Shown: piece by piece, positions 1 through 5,687 of the stretch | How positions within the stretch are numbered: position 1 is the stretch's first letter | Layout: each line of letters opens with the position of its first letter | Assembly: GCA_943324575.2 (NCBI GenBank) | Contig: CALPMD020000099.1 | Coordinates: 1 to 5,687 of the forward strand | From: Akkermansia muciniphila | GTDB taxonomy: Bacteria > Verrucomicrobiota > Verrucomicrobiia > Verrucomicrobiales > Akkermansiaceae | DNA: 5,687 bases | Reading direction: 5' to 3' | Position numbers and translations under genes: made by a program | The notes under the pieces: model-generated | What the model saw: only the letters and a program-made list of their open reading frames with translations | Database searches by the model: none | What the model was told of the DNA's origin: nothing

Positions 1-1
1 A

Positions 2-1531
2 GATGTCGCCAAGACTCTCGCCGTAAATGCAGGCATGCCATTCATTCGTCTTGCGGATGTGGTGATCGATCCGGGTATCACCGCTGCCATTCCCGATGAT
101 GTTGCCAGACGCTATCGGGTCATTCCGCTGCATGACGATGGAGCTTCTCTCACAGTCGCGCTGGCAGATCCCTTGGATTTCGAGGCCTTGGACAGCCTGC
201 CTCATGTGATTGGCCGCGAGTTGAATCTGATCTGTGTCACCCATCAGGATATCCAAGACCATCTTCGTCATTTCTATCGAACAGTTGGAATGGACGCGGC
301 TGAATCCTCCGACTTCTCGGTGGGTGGTGGCGATGCCGAGGCTGGAGCCGGTGGTGCAGACGCGCCGATCATTCGTCTTGTGATGCAGTTACTGACGGAG
401 GCGTTTCGTTTGCGTGCCTCGGACATCCATATCGAGCCTCTCGAAACTTCAGTCCGTGTTCGATACCGTATGGATGGCAAGTTGGTTCATGTGGATACCC
501 ATCCGAAAAAACTTCTGCCTGCGATCATTGCCCGGTTGAAGGTGATGAGTGGCACGATGTCCATTGCGGAAAAACGCCTTCCGCAAGATGGTCGCATTCA
601 ACTCAAGATGGGAGACAAGGAAGTGGATCTACGGGTTTCCTCCGTTCCTTCCAACCACGGTGAGTCCATGGTCATGCGGATTCTGGATAAGACCTCGCTT
701 CTGCTCGGCCTTCCTGAGCTTGGGTTTTTCTCGGACGACCAGTCGACCTTTGAGCAACTTCTTGGCCTTCCAGACGGGATTCTTCTCGTCACGGGGCCCA
801 CGGGCTCAGGCAAGACGACGACGCTCTACGCCTGTCTCAATGTGATCAATAAGCCGGATAAAAAAATCATCACAGTTGAGGATCCTGTGGAGTATGAGCT
901 TCCGGGGATTAACCAAGTCATGGTTAAAACTGACATTGGCATGACCTTCGCCGCAGCGCTCCGAGCGATGCTCCGCCAGGCCCCGAATATCATCATGATT
1001 GGTGAAATTCGCGACGCGGAAACAGCTAACATCGCCATCAATGCATCACTCACGGGGCACTTGGTTTTTTCCACCTTGCACACCAATGATGCTCCATCCG
1101 CCGTTGCCCGTCTTGCCGACATTGGTGTAAAGCCATTCCTGATCGCCTCTGCCGTGCGTGCGGTTCTTGCTCAGCGGTTGGTGCGGAAGCTTTGCCCGAT
1201 TTGCAAGGCCCCTGCGGTGCTCACGGATAAAGAGCTGCGGGCTCTCTCTCTGGATTCGTCCCGCATGGTAGACGCCACGATTTTCGCCGCCGTGGGTTGC
1301 GAAAAATGCCGCGGTAACGGCTTCAAAGGACGAATGGGGATCTTTGAAATTTTCCAAATCGATGATGAGGTTCGCACCATGATCAATACCGGACTGACGA
1401 CCACCCAACTGCGCCGTCGCGCCCGCGAACTTGGCATGCGCACCCTGCGCGAAGACGGCATCCGCAAGGTGCTTTCAGGGTTAACTTCGGGTAGTGAGGT
1501 CGCCCACGCTACCATGTCAGATTTTGACTAA
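2..1531 (+). CDS. gspE: GspE/PilB-family secretion (pilus) assembly ATPase, first of a tandem pair, 5' partial
   Basis: Cytoplasmic hexameric ATPase predicted to power pseudopilus or pilus assembly through the platform protein encoded downstream. The reading frame is open to the left window edge, and the codons before the ATG at 35 still fit the family (AKTLAVNAGMPFIRL resembles the usual end of the first helical part of the N-terminal domain), so ATG 35 is internal. About 509 residues are visible; family members are usually near 560, so roughly 50 are missing. Numbering from Met35: MshEN-like N-terminal part 1-82 with the second motif (IPDDVARRYRVIPL); Gly/Ala/acidic linker about 84-109; ATPase from A110, with SDIHIEP at 129, Walker A GPTGSGKTTT at 254-263 (Lys260), Asp box VEDPVEY, Walker B IIMIGEIRD (Glu324), His box TGHLVFSTLHTND, and zinc-type cysteines 387/390 and 422/425. 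Oddities: RQAPN replaces the usual RQDPD before Walker B, and the C-terminus ends in ATMSDFD. PilB or GspE cannot be told apart from sequence alone. Family assignment is very secure. Confidence 0.95.
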   Translation, partial: DVAKTLAVNAGMPFIRLADVVIDPGITAAIPDDVARRYRVIPLHDDGASLTVALADPLDFEALDSLPHVIGRELNLICVTHQDIQDHLRHFYRTVGMDAAESSDFSVGGGDAEAGAGGADAPIIRLVMQLLTEAFRLRASDIHIEPLETSVRVRYRMDGKLVHVDTHPKKLLPAIIARLKVMSGTMSIAEKRLPQDGRIQLKMGDKEVDLRVSSVPSNHGESMVMRILDKTSLLLGLPELGFFSDDQSTFEQLLGLPDGILLVTGPTGSGKTTTLYACLNVINKPDKKIITVEDPVEYELPGINQVMVKTDIGMTFAAALRAMLRQAPNIIMIGEIRDAETANIAINASLTGHLVFSTLHTNDAPSAVARLADIGVKPFLIASAVRAVLAQRLVRKLCPICKAPAVLTDKELRALSLDSSRMVDATIFAAVGCEKCRGNGFKGRMGIFEIFQIDDEVRTMINTGLTTTQLRRRARELGMRTLREDGIRKVLSGLTSGSEVAHATMSDFD

Positions 1532-1577
1532 CTAGGCCCGCCATCGATTATTAAATAACTTTCGTTTTTGCCGCCTC

Positions 1578-3248
1578 ATGGAAAATCAACAGATCATCGA
1601 ACTTTTTCAGTCACGCAGTCTGATCGACGAAGCGCTCTCCCAAGACATCCTTGCTGAGATTAACCAAAGCGGAAAGACGATTGCGGAAGTGCTGGCTGAT
1701 TTTGAAGTCATCCAGCACCGCGATGACATTTGGCCGATTATTGCTTCCGAGTTGCACACCAGCATGGTTGATCTCCGCGACTGGAATCCGTCGGAGGCTC
1801 TGCTGGCGTTGGTTCCTGCAGGCACGGCTCGCTTGCACGGCGCGCTGCCTGTCAATTTTAATGAAAACGGCCTTTATGTGGTTCTGGTCGATCCGTTGAA
1901 TCCGCAGACTGCGGAAGACCTCCATTTCGCTTTGGGGCGCGAGATCAATGTCGTCGTAGCTCCTGATTACCTAGTTGAGGCAAAAATTAACGAATGCTAT
2001 GGCGGCGAGGGCAAGGCCATGGAGGATATTCTCAACCAATTCGTTGTTGCCGGCGAATCTCTGAACGTCGCAGATCTCGAATCAGAGGCTAATTCAGCAC
2101 CTATTATTCGTTATGTTGACTTGGTTCTTTACCAGGCAATCAAGGAAAAAGCCTCCGACATCCATTTCGAGCCCTTTGAGAAAGACTTCAGGATCCGCTA
2201 CCGGGTCGATGGCGCGCTTTATGAAATGGCGCCGCCACCGATTCATCTCGCCCTGCCCATTATTTCGCGTGTCAAGGTGATGGCTAATATGAACATCGCC
2301 GAGCGGCGCCTTCCTCAAGACGGCCGAATCGTCAAACAAGTCGGCGACAAGCAGGTGGATATGCGTGTGTCTTCGCTGCCCACCCATCACGGCGAATCAA
2401 TCGTGTTGCGCGTGCTCGACCGTTCCTCGGTCAATCTTTCGCTCGAAAATCTGGGGCTGACCGATCACATTTACAATTACATCACCGAAACGATCGAAAA
2501 GCCCAACGGCATCTTTATCGTCACGGGCCCCACAGGTGCGGGTAAAACCACAACCCTTTATGCCGCCCTGCGCCGAATCAATACGATCGATGCCAAACTG
2601 CTGACCGCAGAGGATCCCGTCGAATATGACATTGATGGGATCATCCAAATTCCTATCAATGAGGCGATCGGCCTCGACTTTCCCCGAATCCTCCGGGCCT
2701 TTCTACGCCAAGACCCAGACCGGATCATGATCGGGGAAATGCGCGATAAAGAAACCGCAACCATCGGGATTCAGGCCGCCCTGACAGGTCACTTGGTTCT
2801 TTCCACTCTTCATACCAACGATGCGCCTGGCGCTGTGACACGTCTGGTTGATATGGGCTGCGAGCCATTCCTTGTCTCCGCTTCGCTCGAAGGAATTCTT
2901 GCCCAGCGTCTGGTCCGGACGATCTGTAAAGATTGTAGAACGACCTATGAGCCCAATGAAGCCATCCTTAATCAACTGGGGATCTCGGCGCATGAGCTCG
3001 GCGACAAGGAGTTTTTCACAGGTGCTGGATGCGAAATCTGCGGTCAGTCAGGCTACCGCGGTCGCCGTGGGCTTTACGAATTGCTTAATATCACCGACCC
3101 GATTCGCGAACTCATCACCTCGCGAGCTCCTACCGTCGTACTCAAACAAAAAGCGATCGAACTCGGCATGAACACGCTGCGTGAGGATGGCCTGCGAAGC
3201 ATTTATCTCGGCCAGACAACCATTGAGGAAGTGCTCAAATACACCTGA
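1578..3248 (+). CDS. gspE: GspE/PilB-family secretion (pilus) assembly ATPase, second of a tandem pair
   Basis: Complete 556-residue ATPase of usual family length. It is predicted to form a cytoplasmic hexamer and drive subunit assembly with GspF. Residues 1-150 form an MshEN-like N-terminal domain, but the first motif carries TIAEVL where c-di-GMP-binding members have RLGxxL. The core starts at A174 (APIIRYVDLVL), with SDIHFEP at 193, Walker A GPTGAGKTTT at 317-326 (Lys323), Asp box AEDPVEYDIDGIIQ, canonical RQDPD followed by Walker B IMIGEMRD (Glu387), His box TGHLVLSTLHTND, zinc cysteines 450/453 and 485/488, and the typical ending TTIEEVLKYT. All catalytic motifs look intact. It lies 46 bp after the first ATPase, presumably in the same operon, and is clearly diverged from it outside the core. 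The ATG at 1578 is chosen because it yields a full-length N-terminal domain; no Shine-Dalgarno sequence precedes it, only a pyrimidine-rich stretch. PilB is the alternative name. Confidence 0.96.
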   Translation: MENQQIIELFQSRSLIDEALSQDILAEINQSGKTIAEVLADFEVIQHRDDIWPIIASELHTSMVDLRDWNPSEALLALVPAGTARLHGALPVNFNENGLYVVLVDPLNPQTAEDLHFALGREINVVVAPDYLVEAKINECYGGEGKAMEDILNQFVVAGESLNVADLESEANSAPIIRYVDLVLYQAIKEKASDIHFEPFEKDFRIRYRVDGALYEMAPPPIHLALPIISRVKVMANMNIAERRLPQDGRIVKQVGDKQVDMRVSSLPTHHGESIVLRVLDRSSVNLSLENLGLTDHIYNYITETIEKPNGIFIVTGPTGAGKTTTLYAALRRINTIDAKLLTAEDPVEYDIDGIIQIPINEAIGLDFPRILRAFLRQDPDRIMIGEMRDKETATIGIQAALTGHLVLSTLHTNDAPGAVTRLVDMGCEPFLVSASLEGILAQRLVRTICKDCRTTYEPNEAILNQLGISAHELGDKEFFTGAGCEICGQSGYRGRRGLYELLNITDPIRELITSRAPTVVLKQKAIELGMNTLREDGLRSIYLGQTTIEEVLKYT

Positions 3249-3352
3249 AACCGCAGCTTGAAGCGCATTCTCGCGCATAAACCATTTTTGCTTTTCACCG
3301 ACTTCCATCCTTTACTAATCCGCCTTGTCTTTCGTAAGATACACCTGCACCC
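3249..3352 (+). promoter_or_regulatory. 104-bp gap before gspF, possible weak promoter
   Basis: This is the longest gap in the cluster, while the others are 33-51 bp, so it could carry an internal promoter for gspF-gspG. The best sigma70-like pair I find is TTGCTT at 3288-3293 and TTTACT at 3311-3316 with a 17-base spacer; TAAGAT at 3335-3340 is an alternative -10. Neither is close to consensus. A four-base GCGC/GCGC hairpin at 3263-3276 is too short to call a terminator. No Shine-Dalgarno sequence is seen before the ATG at 3353. This is a tentative call resting mainly on gap length. Confidence 0.15.
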
Positions 3353-4630
3353 ATGGCCAATTATCAATATTCAGCTCTAAATCCTAAAGGTGAACAAACC
3401 ACCGGTGTGATCTCTGCGGCGACTGAGTCAGAAGCGATCCAACAGCTGCGCACCAAGGGGCTTTACCCGACCCAGATCAGCGAAGAGGGCAAAGCAAAAG
3501 GCAAGGTGGTCCCGATCAAGGCCAAGGGCAAAGCCAAGGCAAAGACGGTGACCAAAGGCAAAGTGGGCGGCAGTATCAAGCCGAAGAGCTTGGCGATGTT
3601 TACCCGCCAACTTGCCACGTTGATCGACTCCGGCTTGCCGCTCCTCCGCAGCCTCACGGTACTCGAAAAACAGGAGCCAAATCCAGTGCTTCGGGCCACC
3701 GTCAGCGCTCTCGCCGAAAACGTCCAGGGCGGATCCACCTTTTCCGAATCACTCGCCCAACACCCGAAAATTTTCAACAAGCTCTACGTCAATATGGTCA
3801 AGGCGGGCGAACTAGGCGGTGTTCTTGAAACCGTGCTTAACCGCCTATCGGATTATCAGGAGAAGGCTGAAAAGCTGAAGAGCAAGATCGTTTCCGCGAT
3901 GGTCTATCCCGTGATCGTCATGATCATCGCTGTTGGCATCCTCGTCTTCCTGATGATTTTTATCGTGCCGAAGTTCACGGAGATGTTCACCAACACCGAC
4001 TCCGAGTTGCCGCTGATTTCCAAGATTGTCTTCGGCATGTCAGAGTTCTTTCTCTCCAACCCATTCTGGGTTCCCAACGTGGTGTTCGTATTTATCGTGT
4101 TTGGCATCTTTCTCTTCCTCTTCAACCTCTGGGGTAAGACTCCTCCCGGCCGGATCATGATAGACACCATGTTGCTGAGAATCCCGATCCTCGGCGACAT
4201 CCAGCGCAAGAGCGCGGTTTCCCGTTTTTCACGCACCTTGGGAACCTTGGTAACTTCCGGCGTCCCGATCCTTCAGGCCCTCAATATCACCCGTGATACA
4301 GCGGGCAATGTCATTATTTCCCGAGCGATCGAGAAGGTTCACGAAGCGGTTAAAGAAGGTGAAACCATTGTCACGCCACTGCAAGCATCCGGCGTCTTTC
4401 CAAACATGGTTATTTCCATGGTCGATGTCGGCGAAGAAACCGGTCAACTCCCAGAGATGCTCCTTAAGATTGCCGACGTTTACGACGACGAGGTTGATAA
4501 TGCCGTTACAGCCCTGACTTCGATTCTCGAGCCGATCATGATCGTGATTCTCGCCTTGATTGTTGGTGCGGTCGTGTTTGCCCTGTTCTTGCCCCTGATC
4601 AAGATGATCTCGACCATGGGTAACCAGTAA
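3353..4630 (+). CDS. gspF: GspF/PilC-family inner-membrane platform protein
   Basis: Polytopic inner-membrane protein that couples the cytoplasmic ATPase to pseudopilin or pilin extraction and assembly. It has 425 residues, slightly over the usual 400-410. The start gives the typical opening MANYQYSALNPKGE of the small N-terminal domain (about 1-43, ending GLYPTQI). Residues 46-73 are a basic linker with ten lysines and no acidic residue. First T2SSF domain is about 80-205, with FTRQLATLIDSGLPLL at 83 and the VKAGELGGVL motif. Hydrophobic segments lie near 184-205, 239-260 and 394-418, the usual three. Second T2SSF domain is about 290-413, with FSRTLGTLVTSGVPIL at 292 and VDVGEETGQLPEML. It follows the second ATPase by 104 bp and is followed by the pseudopilin after 33 bp, the standard E-F-G order. 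Nothing is broken. Whether it serves secretion or piliation cannot be decided here; the GspG-like neighbour favours a T2SS-type machine. Confidence 0.96.
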   Translation: MANYQYSALNPKGEQTTGVISAATESEAIQQLRTKGLYPTQISEEGKAKGKVVPIKAKGKAKAKTVTKGKVGGSIKPKSLAMFTRQLATLIDSGLPLLRSLTVLEKQEPNPVLRATVSALAENVQGGSTFSESLAQHPKIFNKLYVNMVKAGELGGVLETVLNRLSDYQEKAEKLKSKIVSAMVYPVIVMIIAVGILVFLMIFIVPKFTEMFTNTDSELPLISKIVFGMSEFFLSNPFWVPNVVFVFIVFGIFLFLFNLWGKTPPGRIMIDTMLLRIPILGDIQRKSAVSRFSRTLGTLVTSGVPILQALNITRDTAGNVIISRAIEKVHEAVKEGETIVTPLQASGVFPNMVISMVDVGEETGQLPEMLLKIADVYDDEVDNAVTALTSILEPIMIVILALIVGAVVFALFLPLIKMISTMGNQ

Positions 4631-4663
4631 TTGCTTGGTCATCCCCAGAAACTCAGCAACCCA

Positions 4664-4711
4664 ATGAAGATGCCCACACGCCGCGGTAGCGCCGCATTCA
4701 CCCTGATTGAG
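4664..4711 (+). other. Class III (type IV prepilin) signal peptide and cleavage site
   Basis: The N-terminal leader has two arginines and one lysine, then the junction GSAA/FTLIE, with cleavage expected between Ala11 (codon 4694-4696) and Phe12 (codon 4697-4699). Glu16 (codon 4709-4711) is the conserved Glu5. The motif is otherwise canonical, but the -1 Gly preferred by prepilin peptidase is replaced by Ala. Confidence 0.8.
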
Positions 4712-5212
4712 CTAATGACAGTGATTACGATTATCCTCATTCTCGCGGGACTGGTCGTCAGCGGTGCGGGATTCGTCAAGGATCGCCAGGCCAATGAAAA
4801 AGCCCGTGTCCAAATCGCCCTGATCTCCAAGGCGCTGGAAGAATACAAACTCGATGTTGGTTCTTATCCATCCACTGGCGATTCTGCCGATGGCAGTGGC
4901 CAGAGCGCGATCCTGTTCAAAGCCCTCTATTTCGATGCGTTGAGTGACACCACCAAGAAACTCTATCTGGCCGTGCTAGACCCTGCGGTCAGCAAACAGG
5001 GGTGGACCTCAGGAACGGCTTCCGCAACTACCAAGATCGTCGACCCTTGGGGTATCGAGTATCGCTACCGCACCGCGATCAAATCGGATGGCACATCAAA
5101 CAACAGCACCCAAAATCCTGACTTCGATCTTTGGTCATCCGGCAAAGACCAGCTAACTAAACCAGCAACGCCATCGGATACAACAAATCGCGATGACATT
5201 AAAAACTTCTAA
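4664..5212 (+). CDS. gspG: GspG-type major pseudopilin precursor
   Basis: Prepilin-like protein of 182 residues, predicted to be processed by prepilin peptidase and assembled into the pseudopilus by the ATPases and GspF. The short basic leader (MKMPTRRGSAA) is followed by FTLIELMTV and a hydrophobic helix to about residue 31; Phe12 would be mature residue 1 and Glu16 the conserved Glu5. The -1 residue is Ala rather than the usual Gly. The globular part has GspG hallmarks: LEEYKLDVGSYPSTGD after the helix, DPWGIEYRYR at 127, PDFDLWSSG at 152 and a final DDIKNF at 177-182, equivalent to the DDI-N-W/F ending near the calcium site. The usual GPDG after the DLWS motif is GKDQ. I chose ATG 4664, giving an 11-residue leader; an in-frame TTG at 4631, immediately after the gspF stop, would give 22, and ATG 4670 would give 9. 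None has a clear ribosome binding site. The protein is somewhat longer than typical GspG (about 140-150) owing to inserts in the C-terminal half. Confidence 0.9.
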   Translation: MKMPTRRGSAAFTLIELMTVITIILILAGLVVSGAGFVKDRQANEKARVQIALISKALEEYKLDVGSYPSTGDSADGSGQSAILFKALYFDALSDTTKKLYLAVLDPAVSKQGWTSGTASATTKIVDPWGIEYRYRTAIKSDGTSNNSTQNPDFDLWSSGKDQLTKPATPSDTTNRDDIKNF

Positions 5213-5220
5213 ATTCTTCT

Positions 5221-5260
5221 GGGTTGCTTGCAGCCGAAGTGAACCTTTCATTTTTCTTCC
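5221..5260 (+). terminator. Possible hairpin with T-rich tail after gspG
   Basis: Bases 5221-5229 (GGGTTGCTT) can pair with 5237-5246 (AAGTGAACCT) if G5241 is bulged and two G-T wobbles are allowed, closing a seven-base loop. A T-rich run, TTCATTTTTCTTCC, follows at 5247-5260. This resembles a weak rho-independent terminator, consistent with the end of the gsp block. However, it sits only a few bases ahead of the next ATG (5264), leaving no room for a separate promoter. It could therefore be partial termination, an attenuator, or chance pairing. Confidence 0.3.
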
Positions 5261-5263
5261 CCA

Positions 5264-5687
5264 ATGACTGACAAATCTCCCACCTCCCCAAAAAAATCTG
5301 CGGCAGCTGCGGCAAAGCCACGGCCCAAGAAAGTCGCCAAGACGGCTCCTGCCGCCGATGAGCCGATTCTTCCTTTGGTGACTGAAAGCGTGCATCGGGA
5401 CGCCGAATCCGCCGAATCCACTGCCGCTCCTGCGGCGCTTGTCGGTGGCGATTGGCCAGAGCCGGAGGCCGAATCCGCAGGTGGCGCTGCCTTGTCCGGC
5501 GAGCCAGCCAAGCGCAAGCGCCGTCGCCGCAAGGGTAAAAGTCAGGCCAATGATTCCAGCAATGAGGAAGTGCAACTAGCGGCGGCTAACGATTCCGCGC
5601 CACGGCCAGCTCCTCAAGCCCAGACGCCACCGCGCCCGAAAATCGATCCCGAACGATTGACCAAGATGGCTTGGAAAATCTTCCTCG
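5264..5687 (+). CDS. Hypothetical Ala/Pro/Lys-rich, basic protein, 3' partial
   Basis: An open frame starts at ATG 5264 and runs to the window edge without a stop (141 residues visible). I do not recognise it. The first 125 or so residues are low complexity and probably disordered: MTDKSPTSPKKSAAAAAKPR at the start, an acidic Glu/Ser/Ala stretch (about 44-80), a strongly basic cluster KRKRRRRKGK at 83-92, then an Ala/Pro/Gln region. From about residue 125 the composition becomes ordinary (KIDPERLTKMAWKIFL), as if a folded, helical domain begins there. There is no signal peptide or membrane segment, so it is probably cytoplasmic. The basic cluster suggests binding to nucleic acid or another polyanion, but this is inference only. 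It follows gspG by 51 bp on the same strand; a role in secretion is not shown. Opposite-strand open frames across it are explained by its biased GC-rich codons. The frame choice is supported by clear domain-like composition and conserved direction. Confidence 0.75.
   Translation, partial: MTDKSPTSPKKSAAAAAKPRPKKVAKTAPAADEPILPLVTESVHRDAESAESTAAPAALVGGDWPEPEAESAGGAALSGEPAKRKRRRRKGKSQANDSSNEEVQLAAANDSAPRPAPQAQTPPRPKIDPERLTKMAWKIFL

Noticed and set aside
35..37. ATG at 35 as the start of the first ATPase
   Set aside because: The same frame is open back to base 2 and the upstream codons continue the N-terminal domain; starting here would remove part of a conserved domain.
1046..1408. Minus-strand open frames inside the ATPase genes
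   Set aside because: They lie entirely within strongly conserved GspE coding sequence and show no domain or start signal of their own.
3263..3276. GCGC/GCGC inverted repeat as a terminator between the second ATPase and gspF
   Set aside because: Only four base pairs and no T-run directly after it; chance occurrence is likely.
4631..4633. TTG at 4631 as the start of gspG
   Set aside because: It would give an unusually long 22-residue leader with no ribosome binding site; ATG 4664 gives an 11-residue leader typical of pseudopilins.
3288..5229. TTGCTT present in three gaps (3288, 4631, 5224) as a shared regulatory motif
   Set aside because: The distance to the following start differs each time (65, 33 and 40 bases), and the same hexamer also occurs inside coding sequence (for example near 1741 and 3081).
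5153..5575. Long minus-strand open frames across the end of gspG and the last gene
   Set aside because: They overlap a better supported plus-strand frame, have Arg/Gly/Trp-rich compositions typical of antisense shadows, and match no recognisable family.

Overview
All gene content in this window lies on the + strand. It reads as one compact block of type II secretion / type IV pilus (T2SS/T4P-superfamily) assembly genes. In order: a secretion/pilus assembly ATPase whose 5' end is cut off by the window edge (2-1531), a second, complete ATPase of the same family (1578-3248), an inner-membrane platform protein GspF/PilC (3353-4630), a major pseudopilin of the GspG type (4664-5212), and the beginning of a low-complexity, highly charged protein of unknown function that runs off the 3' edge (5264-5687). 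The gaps between genes are 46, 104, 33 and 51 bp, so there is no gene-free stretch over 300 bases. I see no tRNA, rRNA, CRISPR array, insertion sequence or phage feature.

The organism is a bacterium with middling GC content (a little over half by eye). Four in-window starts lack a recognisable Shine-Dalgarno sequence. Two GspE-like ATPases in tandem followed by GspF and GspG, a Lys-rich linker in GspF, a GspG tail ending in DDIKNF and an Ala/Pro/Lys-rich downstream protein together suggest the Planctomycetes-Verrucomicrobia-Chlamydiae group, most likely Verrucomicrobia. This is inference from general resemblance, not a marker-based assignment.

Working model: the two cytoplasmic hexameric ATPases act on the membrane platform protein GspF, which drives assembly of pseudopilin subunits (GspG) into a short periplasmic pseudopilus or a pilus. 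Both ATPases keep Walker A, the Walker B Glu, the His-box region and a four-Cys zinc site, so both look catalytically competent. They differ in the N-terminal domain, in the linker, in the residues just before Walker B and at the C-terminus. That suggests specialised roles or alternating use rather than a fresh duplication. The secretin, the GspL/M or PilM/N/O parts, minor pseudopilins and the prepilin peptidase are not in the window and must be elsewhere.

I do not see a wholly novel system here. The points most worth a second look are the tandem divergent ATPases, the alanine at the -1 position of the prepilin cleavage site, the absence of Shine-Dalgarno sequences, a possible hairpin with a T-rich tail just ahead of the last gene, and that last, partial, unrecognised gene.
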